Part shown: one piece after another, positions 23,101-29,864 of the stretch | Layout of the letters: each line of letters begins with the position of its first letter | Position numbering within the stretch: position 1 is the stretch's first letter | Source of the DNA: a virus | Length of the DNA: 37,226 nt | IMG/VR virus record: IMGVR_UViG_3300035704_000386 | Location: 1 to 37,226 of that record | Reading direction: 5' to 3' (one strand) | Made by a program: the position numbers and the translations under genes | Notes under the pieces: model-generated | What the model was told of the DNA's origin: nothing | The model's database searches: none | What the model saw: only the letters and a program-made list of their open reading frames with translations

Positions 23101-24735
23101 GTGGAGCCGCTGCGTCGCCGCGAGGACCTGCAGGGCAATCGGTGCGGCGCTGCCCATTGCGCTGGCGAGCGCCTGCGTCTGCTGCGCCGCGGTCTGCGCA
23201 TCGAGACCGGCGATCGCCCGCGTGACCTCGTCTTGCGACACGCCCGCGTCGTGCGCCTTGATCTTCAGGTCGGCGAGCTTGGCATTGTATTGCTCGGTAA
23301 AGGTCGCGGCCGGACCGAGGACGCTGACCAGCTTGGTGAGCTGGGCGGCCTGGAATTCGGGCGTCAATGCGGGCGGCGCAGGCGGCCCGATAAGACCGCC
23401 GGCGTTCGCCGCGCCGGCCGGCGTCGCGCCATTGTTTGCGCTCCCGGGCTGGAGGCCGCCGGAGTACTGCGGTTGGCGGTTGCTGGCCGCAATAAGCCCC
23501 GCCGAAATCATCGGACCGACGAGCGGAATCGTCATCGCCGAGCCGGCCGCCACACGTTCTGCCCATTTCGCAAAAGAAGAGCTGGCGATGTCGTTCATGA
23601 ACGTCGCCCAATCGCCCGACAGCTTGAAGTCGAGCGCGATCTTGGACACCCGCTCGAAGGCCTGGGCGAACTTCAATTCACCGGTGAGCACGTCGGCGGC
23701 AAAAATGCTGGCAAAGTTGTCGTGAGCCCGCTTGCTGGTGTCGTCGATCTGCGTGTCGAGATCGTGCAGCTGCTTGATCAGGCCGTCCGTCAGCGCAGGA
23801 TTCGACTGCTGGAACGACTGCGTGAGCTGGTTGACGTCGATCCCCTGGAAAAGCTGACCAACGGCCGCGCCACCGCGGCCCGTGGCTGCCTTCAAGAGCG
23901 CATTGCGCTGGAAGATATTGTCGACGTTGGTGAGCGCCTGGCCAAAGATCGTCATCGCCTGCGCGGCGCTCGTCGCGCCCGCCATCTGGGCGGCGAGCGC
24001 CGGATTGATCTTCTGGATCTGCGTCAGCAAATCGCCCTGCCCGAGGCGCAGCTCGTTGAACCGCGAGGTGAAGTTCTGGACGGCGGACTGGACCTCCTGC
24101 GCGGTGAGACCGAACTTCGAGCTCTCGTTGGTCAGCGCCTGCACCTGATCGGTCGTCAGGCCCGTCGCCTCGGAGAAATGCTCGAGCTCGGTCGCCTTGA
24201 GCGCCAGGTCGTGCGCGGCGCCACTCACCAGGTTGAACGCATTCTCGGCCGCGCCGAGCCCGACGGATGCGGCCACACCCCACGGGCCGAGGGCGCTGAG
24301 AAACGTTCCCACGGGCCCGGCGCCGGCCGACAAGGCGATCAGCTGGCCCGAGACCCCGCTCGTCGCCTTGCTCAGCAGCGTCTGCGCCGTGGTCGCCTTG
24401 GTCGCCGCGTCGACGTGCTCCTGGTACTTCTGCTTCACCTTGTCGAGCTGCGACGCCGCCGCATCCTGGCTGACGATGCCGAGTTTGACCGCCTGGGTGT
24501 TGATCGCCTCCTGCTTGGCCATCGCCTGCTGCTGGGCGATCTGCGCCTTGATCACCGGGTCGGTCGCCGCGAGGCTCGCTGTCCAGCGCTTCTGCGCGGC
24601 CTCGAACGACGTCGCGGTCACGCCGCCGCCGTCGATCGCGGCCTGCTTGGCGCGCGCCATCGCGGCCTCGAAATCGGCGACACCCGATTTCGCGCCCGAG
24701 GCGTCGACGATCAGCTGGGTAACGACCTGCGTCAT
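20134..24735 (-). CDS. tail tape measure protein
   Basis: 1533 residues, the largest gene; its ATG overlaps the stop of the chaperone extension (ATGA). Nearly all helical and rich in Ala, Gln and Leu, with long coiled-coil stretches, a hydrophobic central region near GSAMTIPLVGPMISAGLI, and a C-terminal motif GGPVTGGTPGKDSVLGMLMP followed by GEFVMNARVS, which is typical of tape measures of siphophages. By the usual 1.5 angstrom per residue the tail would be about 230 nm. It sets tail length and may pass DNA through the membrane. Position after gpG/GT agrees. Confidence 0.92.
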   Translation of the reverse strand: MTQVVTQLIVDASGAKSGVADFEAAMARAKQAAIDGGGVTATSFEAAQKRWTASLAATDPVIKAQIAQQQAMAKQEAINTQAVKLGIVSQDAAASQLDKVKQKYQEHVDAATKATTAQTLLSKATSGVSGQLIALSAGAGPVGTFLSALGPWGVAASVGLGAAENAFNLVSGAAHDLALKATELEHFSEATGLTTDQVQALTNESSKFGLTAQEVQSAVQNFTSRFNELRLGQGDLLTQIQKINPALAAQMAGATSAAQAMTIFGQALTNVDNIFQRNALLKAATGRGGAAVGQLFQGIDVNQLTQSFQQSNPALTDGLIKQLHDLDTQIDDTSKRAHDNFASIFAADVLTGELKFAQAFERVSKIALDFKLSGDWATFMNDIASSSFAKWAERVAAGSAMTIPLVGPMISAGLIAASNRQPQYSGGLQPGSANNGATPAGAANAGGLIGPPAPPALTPEFQAAQLTKLVSVLGPAATFTEQYNAKLADLKIKAHDAGVSQDEVTRAIAGLDAQTAAQQTQALASAMGSAAPIALQVLAATQRLHVEQLKDPQITNAIIAASAEQTRQRLLGTNALQQQIDTTNIAIATQGMSIAAATQYTAVQERIAQAARDGQVLTQAQIDEYTKYAATLGQVKQAQAELDAQRKASFDLQTVFMDDTEKSIAQVQQQLHGDDWQAFMNDGLAATMRLSSAMKDLKGYVNDFGQTLIQNLAQGKSLSDSLSASINNLGSQIASKAMSSAVNGLFGSATGTGSSGGFDVTNMVSQFKAMASALTSSISSAMSGVTQSISSAVSDSAKGMGDASSSAASGGGGSFGIIGNFAAALGISALQNQAAQLKQAQADFAAAQKTWSDMAGDVKKFTDQMEGNQGGTFTQSLSDATAQAQKFADAAHAAGQSADDIQKALTDFADKAARDFIGSFDVMVEALDQGLGSDSPAVKAAANVKAVGDSLQAFITDTHNVIQLTQGGATQSAQSIGGFFGAILDQVGLKQPAAAAGPIDTTPITVAEQAAQNYAVSLLQTVPPLTDVQTKLLTLRGTAQQLQSTLQDLGMSSTAAAAAISTGIDQALNQITSDFRSGLTAKINAAGGKGYLNDISSLITESLGDLSDAQSLGTDPTIVAQYFQAQAQAIVDGAGLVGDSFGDLIKQFPSLAGVVHQSTTALDQLTSSVGDFLASLAQGDLSTLSPQQKLQAAQSTYQSTLTAAQGGDSTALGSITNAAQSFLTAAQAYFASSPDYGAIYAQVTGDLGRLPGLVSAIGTTNQLLGSVAVTSGASRDQLAAANDNLSDVGQNTDATASATDSAAQTLVVLQGLQATTKTASIDISASITQLGAQSQAISTTQSSQYFQPMVDYLAQIAQNTQLTGTPAAPPQDSFEWWNPFTWFAEGGPVTGGTPGKDSVLGMLMPGEFVMNARVSQMYRPMLEAMNSGKLPSYIPHFADGGVVGSVPTFSPTIVVSPFAGMAIGSSSSSNDNYRQNFADLARSVAAGHQAIVAALHQEIAGLRAEVRALNDTTRITAGRPGRPGGKPASQKAA

Positions 24736-25154
24736 TTAGGCTTGGTTTCCGCGGGGCCTTTTGCGTCCTTACGAGCCTGCTTCGCGTGCTCGCCGAGATA
24801 GAGGTCGTCGAGCTCCTCGATGAGCTCGAGCTCCCAGGGCGTGAACGTGAAGCGGGAATGGCGGGTGAAGGCGTCGATATCGGCCCAGGAGATCGGGCTG
24901 GGCCCGAAGCCGCCGGCGGCGCGGCGCCGCAGCCGGTTGTAGATGCGCCAGATGTAGACCAGCGCCGCCGGCAGCGGCTCGCCGGCGAGCTCGGCTTCCC
25001 ACTCGGCGCGATGGGCGGCCGGCTTGCCGGCCGCGATCGAGCGCTCGATGACGCCCTCGAGCCGCTCGCGCGGGCTGAAGCCGTCCTTATCGGCGATCGC
25101 CAGCCGGAATTGGGCCGCTGCGAACGCGATCAGGGCTTCGCGGAGCCCTTCGTA
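24732..25154 (-). CDS. gpT-like C-terminal extension of tail assembly chaperone (-1 frameshift product)
   Basis: A 140-codon frame that has a protein-like sequence (YIWRIYNRL, GPSPISWADIDAF, ELELIEELDDLYL) but no ATG, GTG or TTG anywhere in it, nor in the overlapping 30 codons upstream. It is in the -1 frame relative to the gpG-like gene and ends in an ATGA overlap with the tape measure, exactly where lambda gpGT would end. Expected product: a fusion of about 285 residues made by a fraction of ribosomes. The extension's last 20 residues are Lys-rich. The slippage point is assumed at the U-run 25157-25154. Confidence 0.75.
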   Translation of the reverse strand, partial: YEGLREALIAFAAAQFRLAIADKDGFSPRERLEGVIERSIAAGKPAAHRAEWEAELAGEPLPAALVYIWRIYNRLRRRAAGGFGPSPISWADIDAFTRHSRFTFTPWELELIEELDDLYLGEHAKQARKDAKGPAETKPK

Positions 25155-25588
25155 AAAGACCGTTCGTCGAGCAGGAACTCGGTGATCTGCGAGACCGCGA
25201 ACCCCATTTTGGGATTGAGCAGCAGTACGACAGCGGCCTCCTGAGAGAACTCGATCGGACCATCGCCGACATCGACGGGTGTCCAGGTCACGATGCGCGC
25301 GGTGAGGTCCTCGATGAACGTGCGGCGGACTTCATCGGGCTGCCGATCGTCCGGCTTCCATCGACGCCCGTTGGTTCGGGCCGCCTCAATTCGTGCCTCG
25401 AGCGCCAACCGTTGACGCTCCTTGGCGTTGCTGAACGCCACGGTTTGGGCGTGGCCCGGGCCCGCGAAGGTGATTGCCCAGCCGGTGCGGACATTGCTGC
25501 CGGGTGCCAGCACGTGGAGTTCTGAGGTGTCGAGCACGGCGCCGAGATTGATCGCCGCGACAGAAGTGGAATTGTTCGATTTGATCAT
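25130..25588 (-). CDS. gpG-like tail assembly chaperone
   Basis: 152 residues; ATG 25588 is chosen over an in-frame start at 25651, because the latter lies in a GC-rich hairpin and gives an implausible Arg/Pro leader. Core elements: a beta strand LHVLAPGSNVRTGWAITFAG, a helix NAKERQRLALEARIEAARTNG, and a C-terminal LNPKMGFAVSQITEFLLDE segment common in chaperones preceding the tape measure. It likely coats the tape measure during tail assembly. The stop at 25132-25130 is bypassed by the frameshift product. Confidence 0.72.
   Translation of the reverse strand: MIKSNNSTSVAAINLGAVLDTSELHVLAPGSNVRTGWAITFAGPGHAQTVAFSNAKERQRLALEARIEAARTNGRRWKPDDRQPDEVRRTFIEDLTARIVTWTPVDVGDGPIEFSQEAAVVLLLNPKMGFAVSQITEFLLDERSFTKGSAKP
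25151..25160 (-). promoter_or_regulatory. candidate -1 ribosomal frameshift site
   Basis: Within the gpG-like gene the codons TCT-TTT-ACG contain four consecutive T (25157-25154). After slipping one base back, TTT re-pairs with TTT, and translation continues with TAC-GAA in the extension frame. The preceding codon re-pairs poorly, so it is not a perfect X-XXY-YYZ heptamer; other positions in the 30-codon overlap remain possible. Confidence 0.4.
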
Positions 25589-25616
25589 GTGCTTGCATCC
25601 TCGTTCGGTAGGAGTT

Positions 25617-25644
25617 GGCGGGCGCGGCCGAACCCGCGCCCGCC
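25617..25644 (-). other. perfect GC-rich stem-loop after the tail tube gene
   Basis: GGCGGGCGCGG (25617-25627) and CCGCGCCCGCC (25634-25644) form an 11-bp perfect stem with a 6-base loop, between the tail tube stop and the gpG-like start. No U-tract follows on the minus strand, so it is a partial terminator, an RNase-protecting 3' end or a translation insulator rather than a full stop. Confidence 0.6.
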
Positions 25645-25700
25645 TGGTCACGCGCGCAACACTCGCTTTCCGGCGGGTCGGCGCCGGTAGTCGTTCGCGA

Positions 25701-26930
25701 TCAGCTATTGTTGGAGATCTGGATCGACATCATGGTGGCGTCGTTCGCGGCGCCGGTCGTGTCGATGCCCACCAGCGCGGCGGGCACCTGGATGGTCACG
25801 TCGCGGGCGCCGCCCGCCGTGGTCAGCGCCGAGACGTCGGCCGAGCTCAGCGTGAAGAACGGCACCGTGAGCGCGAGGAAGTCCTTCGGCTCCGCCATGT
25901 TGGGGACCGCCAGCACCTGCAGGGATAGGCTGGTCTCGTTGAGGAAATCGGCGTCCCAGCTCGTGTCCTTGCGCAGGAACTTGAGGTTCATCGACACCTG
26001 GTTCTGCCCGGGCAGCACGGTCGGCGAGATCTTGCTGCCCGCGACCGCCGGCGCGACCGGCGCCGTGTCGATGGTCAGGTCGAACGAGGTCAGGTCGCCG
26101 ACGTCGACGCCGCCGATCCGCAGCGTCGCGTCGAGCACCGCCAGCGGCGTGCTCGAGGGCAGCGTCGGGGTCGTCAGCAGCGGCGCGCCGCTTCCGGTGA
26201 GGATGTCGAACTTGCCGGTGCCGACGAAGTCGACGTCGAAGGTCAGGAGCCCGTTCGGCGTCATGGTCCACTTGCCGCTCTTGCCGAAGCAGTCGGTGAA
26301 CACGCGGCTCGAATCGAGGTCGAACTCGTACTCGTCGATCGTGAAGAAGGTATTCACCAGCGATCCTGCAGCCGGCATGATGACCTTGCGGCCGCGGCGC
26401 TTGATCACCGTCGAGGTATCGCCGCCGCCCGCCGTGGTGAGCGTCTCGACGGTCGTGATCGTGGTCGCGCTCAGCCCCGCGATGCGGATGTTCCTGCTGT
26501 TGTTCGCCGGCGTCGCGCTCGCCGTGATCTCGATCACGTCGTTGACGCGGAAGCCCTTGGTGATCGGGTTGCCCGACGCCCAGACGATGGTGTTGGCGCC
26601 GAAGGTCGTCGAGGTGAAATCGCCGGCATTCGCGGTGATCTCGCTATCCCAGGTGCCGCGCAACAGCGCCTGGTAGAGCGGGTCGAAGGATCCCTGCGAG
26701 ACCTCGCACGTATAGGGACCGGCGGTCGTCGCCTGCATGCCATGGCGGCCGATCGTCTTCTGGGCGTCGCGGCGGACCTCCTTGGATTCGATCGGGGTCT
26801 TGGTGAGCTTGCCGGGCGTGCCGCCGGTCTGGCGCAGGATGATCCCGCCCGCCCCGGTCGCTTGCGTCCCGAGCGCGGATTGCGCCTTGAACGCGGCATA
26901 AGCATTGAAATTCGATTGATACTGCGTCAT
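25701..26930 (-). CDS. major tail tube protein (Phage_tube_2-like)
   Basis: 409 residues. The N-terminus matches the tube family: FNAYAAFKAQSALGTQATGAGG, a GILR-type strand, then K-E-V-R-x-D-x-Q and GRHG followed by a C-E-V strand and LLRGTWDS. Beta-rich throughout, with several D-x-(T/S) loops and a C-terminal domain (TLRIGGVDVGDLTSFDLTID) that may decorate the tube surface. Tube protein polymerises around the tape measure; the gene order tail terminator - tube - gpG/GT - tape measure agrees. No sheath gene adjoins it, so the tail is non-contractile. Confidence 0.85.
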   Translation of the reverse strand: MTQYQSNFNAYAAFKAQSALGTQATGAGGIILRQTGGTPGKLTKTPIESKEVRRDAQKTIGRHGMQATTAGPYTCEVSQGSFDPLYQALLRGTWDSEITANAGDFTSTTFGANTIVWASGNPITKGFRVNDVIEITASATPANNSRNIRIAGLSATTITTVETLTTAGGGDTSTVIKRRGRKVIMPAAGSLVNTFFTIDEYEFDLDSSRVFTDCFGKSGKWTMTPNGLLTFDVDFVGTGKFDILTGSGAPLLTTPTLPSSTPLAVLDATLRIGGVDVGDLTSFDLTIDTAPVAPAVAGSKISPTVLPGQNQVSMNLKFLRKDTSWDADFLNETSLSLQVLAVPNMAEPKDFLALTVPFFTLSSADVSALTTAGGARDVTIQVPAALVGIDTTGAANDATMMSIQISNNS

Positions 26931-26960
26931 GGCGCGTGCTCCTTTGGGTTGGTGCCCGCG

Positions 26961-27416
26961 TCAGCCGCGGTGCCAGTACTCGAACGGAATGGTGGCCGTT
27001 ACCTCGAACCAGAGGCCGTCGTCGGACCCGTCGCCGCCGCCTCCGACCATCGGCGCCCAGGTGCGCACGAAGCAGCCCGGGGTGACGTCGTCGAAAAACT
27101 GCTTGCCGCGGAAGAGCTCGCCGATCGCGACGGCGTGCTGGCCGGCGAGCTCGTCGCCGGAGTTCACCGGGACGAACACGTGGGCGTGGATCAGGCCGAG
27201 ATAGAGCCAGGTCTGGTTTCCCGGCGTTCCGGTCGCGGCCGGCCGGCTCGCCGTGTTGATGACCTCGCACAGCACGTAGGGCTGCAGCTGCCCATCGTCG
27301 TCCTTCGGCGGCCACGGATCGGCCGGCGTCTTGTTGACGAAGGCGATGCGTGTCGTCGTCCAGTTGGCGGCGAGGCGGTCCTCGATCGCCTTCTTGGCGC
27401 CGGCGTAGTCGGCCAT
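26961..27416 (-). CDS. tail terminator protein (gpU-like)
   Basis: 151 residues: an N-terminal helix (YAGAKKAIEDRLAANW), a strand PYVLCEVIN, a central WLYLGLIHAHVFVPVNSG strand pair, a helix (HAVAIGELFRG) and a C-terminal strand pair ending in FEVTATIPFEYWHRG. This alpha/beta ring-protein order is that of DUF4128/gpU-type terminators that cap the tube. Position directly before the tube gene supports it. Confidence 0.72.
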   Translation of the reverse strand: MADYAGAKKAIEDRLAANWTTTRIAFVNKTPADPWPPKDDDGQLQPYVLCEVINTASRPAATGTPGNQTWLYLGLIHAHVFVPVNSGDELAGQHAVAIGELFRGKQFFDDVTPGCFVRTWAPMVGGGGDGSDDGLWFEVTATIPFEYWHRG

Positions 27417-27426
27417 CGGGTGCCCG

Positions 27427-28023
27427 TCAGCGCTCGGTGATGATCAGCGCGGGCCAGCGGTTCACGCCGTTGCGCGCCCGCTTGGCGCTCACGCGGCCGC
27501 CATCCATATTGCGGAACGTGAATGTGAACTTGGCCTCGTCGCCGCTGCGCGCTTCCATGATCTGCTGCGCCTGCTGGTAGACGTGGTCGGTGCCGGGCAC
27601 GCGCATCTTCATCGCGCCGACCTCGATGATCCGCGCGTACGGCACAAGGTTGATGATCGTCACCTCGTCGCCCGGTTTCCAACCCGCGAGCTTGTCGACC
27701 GGGTTGCCGTTGAGAAGCAGGCTGTGATTGTCGCGGTATTCACCGCTCCTGACCGGCGAGAGCGCCCGCAGCACGTCGAGCGCGGCCGCGGCGATCGTGT
27801 CGAGCCGCGAATAATCGTAGACGATCACGCCGTCCGGCCTGACCGCCGTCTCGGGCGCGCCCTCGGCACCGTCCACATGGCGCACCATGAGCGAGGGCCG
27901 CGGATCGGTCCCCATGATCTTGGCGTTGGCGGCCACGGCGGCCGCCGCGATCGCGGCCTGCGTCGCGGCCTGGGTCGCCTTGATGGCGACGTCGATCTGG
28001 ACGGAGAGCGAGGGCAGGCCCAT
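27427..28023 (-). CDS. HK97 gp10-like tail completion/connector protein
   Basis: 198 residues from ATG 28023; a TTG at 28044 overlapping the previous gene would add seven. An Ala-rich helix (residues 10-40) is followed by the family core: DVLRALSPVRSGEYRDNHSL, LAGWKPGDEVTIINLVPYAR and IIEVG, the signature of gp10-like neck proteins (P-V-x-S/T-G followed by P-Y-A-R-x-I-E-x-G). It would bind the tail terminator to the head. An extra segment (HVYQQAQQIMEARSG) ends the protein. Confidence 0.78.
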   Translation of the reverse strand: MGLPSLSVQIDVAIKATQAATQAAIAAAAVAANAKIMGTDPRPSLMVRHVDGAEGAPETAVRPDGVIVYDYSRLDTIAAAALDVLRALSPVRSGEYRDNHSLLLNGNPVDKLAGWKPGDEVTIINLVPYARIIEVGAMKMRVPGTDHVYQQAQQIMEARSGDEAKFTFTFRNMDGGRVSAKRARNGVNRWPALIITER

Positions 28024-28028
28024 CTGGT

Positions 28029-28343
28029 TCAGGCCGCCTTGCAAAGCCAGATAACGCCCGTCGCATCCGCAGGAACGGGATTGCCGACGATGACGTGCGA
28101 GTGATGGCCGACCATGAACCTGCCGCCCTGCTCCGGCCGCTCGACATCGCTCCTGCGCACGAGAACTTCGTGCCCGGCCTTCACGACGCGGCCTGTCATC
28201 GCGGGCTGTTGATCCTCGACCAAGCTGAGAAGGATGCTGCAGGTCTTAGGCGGCCCGCCGGCGAGCGGAAAATATGTAGCTTGCACCGCCATCTCGGCAT
28301 CGTTGAAGAAGGCGGCCAGGTCGTTCGAGCCCTCGATCGTCAT
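28029..28343 (-). CDS. head-tail connector/stopper-like protein
   Basis: 104 residues; ATG 28343 follows GGGAAATG-type spacing and gives a sensible start (MTIEGSNDLAAFFND). The sequence DAEMAVQATYFPLAG, then ILLSLVEDQ, and VLVRRSDVERPEQGG, resembles the small beta-barrel head-tail joining proteins (gpFII/Gifsy-2-like), which start with 'F...FG..A.Y......' and have a central 'R..DV..P..GD' strand. Position before the completion protein supports it. Confidence 0.65.
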   Translation of the reverse strand: MTIEGSNDLAAFFNDAEMAVQATYFPLAGGPPKTCSILLSLVEDQQPAMTGRVVKAGHEVLVRRSDVERPEQGGRFMVGHHSHVIVGNPVPADATGVIWLCKAA

Positions 28344-28356
28344 TTCCCGACCGCCG

Positions 28357-28692
28357 TCATTTCGGAGCGCGACAAAAGAGGTGCGTCGACACGCCGAGGA
28401 TCTGCCCGTCGCTCGCATTGGCAACACACTCGAGCAGATACAGCACGCCATCGAGCATGGTGCCGACCAGCACATAAGCTGCCGTGTTCGCGGCAAGCGT
28501 CCGGGGGCTCGCCGCGAGTGTCGGGTCACTCAAGATCCGCGCGGCGGCCTGCTCATCGTCGACCTCGGATGCCTCCGCGACCTCGCAGGTCACCGTGGCC
28601 GACGAGATCGTCACGCCGGCGCCAAGCACCGACGCGAAGTCGAAGGTGACGAATTCCTTCTCGACCGGCTTGATCGGCGGCGTCAGCGACAT
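28357..28692 (-). CDS. phage fibre-tail adaptor-like / Ig-like small protein
   Basis: 111 residues, beta-rich: EFVTFDFASVLGAGVTISSATVTCEV, then LAANTAAYVLVGTMLDGVLYLLEC and GVSTHLFC. This 'FDF...L..GDTI.S..V.....' plus 'G..Y.L.......G' layout is that of the small proteins annotated as phage fibre-tail adaptors. It begins the run of accessory virion genes between connector and capsid. Family assignment from pattern memory. Confidence 0.55.
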   Translation of the reverse strand: MSLTPPIKPVEKEFVTFDFASVLGAGVTISSATVTCEVAEASEVDDEQAAARILSDPTLAASPRTLAANTAAYVLVGTMLDGVLYLLECVANASDGQILGVSTHLFCRAPK

Positions 28693-28725
28693 TCAGGCCA
28701 CCTCACGATGACGAAAAACCGCGTT

Positions 28726-29520
28726 TCACGGACGCGCCGTGCGGACGCGTGCACCACCCGCCGCGGTGCGAACGCGTCTCTCCGCTGCCGCCGTGCGGAC
28801 GCGCGCCGCGGCAACCGCTAGGAAACGCGAAAGCGGCGCAGCCGGGCCGCTGCCGATCCGCGTCGTCACAAAACCTGCGATCGCGGCGACAGCTGCACCC
28901 GCGATCGACGCGCCGCCGTCTAAATCGGTGCCGATCGACCCGGCGACCGCCGCGACCGATGTTCCCTGCGGCGATGCCGAGATCTGCGAGAAGAGCGCAC
29001 CCGCCTGCCCCGTGGCGGCCGCGCCCGCGAGGCTTGCGGCAACGAGCGGGGCCGCCGAGCCTGCGATCGCCGACGCCGCTGCGCCCGCGAGCTGGATGGA
29101 CTCCGACACCGCGACCGAACCCGCGGCCGCGACCGCGGCCGCGCCGGTGACGGAGACGAACTGACCGGAGACCGCCGTGACCGCGCCTGCCGCGGCCGTT
29201 GCGGCCGCACCGGTGAGCGTGACCGCAACCGACGGCGTTACCGAGCCGGCGGCGGCGGTCGCCGACGCGCCGGAGATCGCGTGGTCGATTTCGCTCCCGA
29301 CGCTTCCGGATGCCGCCGTGCAGCTCGCACCGGACGGTGCGGCGAACTCCTCGCCAATGAGCGTACCGGCCGCGGCGGTCGCGGCCGCACCCGAGCTCGC
29401 AACGCTGACCTTCGGAGTGACGCCGCCGGCGGACGCGGTTGCGGCTGCGCCCGCGGCCGAGACCGACGCAGATCCGCTCGCACTCGGCAGCTCTTCGAGA
29501 AGGCCGTAGAAGTGAAACAC
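28726..29520 (-). CDS. Gly/Ala-rich tandem beta-repeat protein, virion-associated
   Basis: 264 residues starting with GTG at 29520, with AGGAG upstream. Residues 24-227 are ten repeats of a 20-residue unit (two of 22), each starting Gly-Ala-(Ala/Ser)-x-(Thr/Ala)-Ala-x-x-Gly and ending in a variable polar strand. The C-terminus has three Arg-Val-Arg-Thr-Ala repeats. Short repeat units of this kind can stack as a beta-solenoid or fibre. Its place among structural genes suggests a head or tail fibre or decoration. No enzyme motif. Confidence 0.7.
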   Translation of the reverse strand: MFHFYGLLEELPSASGSASVSAAGAAATASAGGVTPKVSVASSGAAATAAAGTLIGEEFAAPSGASCTAASGSVGSEIDHAISGASATAAAGSVTPSVAVTLTGAAATAAAGAVTAVSGQFVSVTGAAAVAAAGSVAVSESIQLAGAAASAIAGSAAPLVAASLAGAAATGQAGALFSQISASPQGTSVAAVAGSIGTDLDGGASIAGAAVAAIAGFVTTRIGSGPAAPLSRFLAVAAARVRTAAAERRVRTAAGGARVRTARP

Positions 29521-29540
29521 CGGCCTGCTCTCCTAGCGCA

Positions 29541-29864
29541 TCAGATGCGCCGCACTGACCACGGGAAGGCGCGGCCCGTGCCGGCGACTTGCTTGAGCGT
29601 AAATTGCGCTTCCGTCGTCACGGCGAGCGGTGGAGACACCTTGGCGTTGTTGATCTGTCCGTGCTGGTAGGTGGCCTTCCACATCTGGCGAAGGTTCGTC
29701 CCGTCCACCATGTCGTAACAGCGCAGCTCGAGCAGATCGCCGAGGGTGAGGTTGACGGTGTCGACGCTGAAGACATAGGTCGCGGCCGTCGTGGGCGAAT
29801 CAAGCGTATGCTCGGTGCCGATCGTGGCGGTCTGCGATCCGCTGCTGTCGACGGTCCAGCTCAT
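29541..29864 (-). CDS. hypothetical virion-region protein
   Basis: 107 residues, beta-rich: TEHTLDSPTTAATYVFSVD, LTLGDLLELRCYD, a WKATYQHGQ strand and a final FTLKQVAGTGRAFPWSV. Phage unknowns with 'D.......TYVFKVDT..L..GD.LELR......' are common beside capsid/tail genes in rhizobial phages. Its ATG overlaps the stop of the upstream gene (ATGA). Confidence 0.6.
   Translation of the reverse strand: MSWTVDSSGSQTATIGTEHTLDSPTTAATYVFSVDTVNLTLGDLLELRCYDMVDGTNLRQMWKATYQHGQINNAKVSPPLAVTTEAQFTLKQVAGTGRAFPWSVRRI

Noticed and set aside
20248-24801. A 1517-codon open frame on the plus strand opposite the tape measure gene
   Set aside because: It is the mirror of the tape-measure frame in GC-rich DNA; its composition is dominated by Arg, Gly and Leu with no domain, and the minus-strand protein is clearly a tape measure.
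24769-25002. A 77-residue minus-strand frame starting with ATG inside the chaperone extension
   Set aside because: Out of frame with the convincing gpT-like sequence, and rich in Arg/Ala as expected for a shadow.
25130-25651. Upstream start of the gpG-like gene at 25651
   Set aside because: Its first 21 residues are encoded by a perfect hairpin and are Arg/Pro-rich; the ATG at 25588 gives a normal chaperone start.
28726-29520. The 60-base repeats as a CRISPR array
   Set aside because: Repeats are protein-coding with variable DNA sequence and no alternating spacers; they keep a reading frame.
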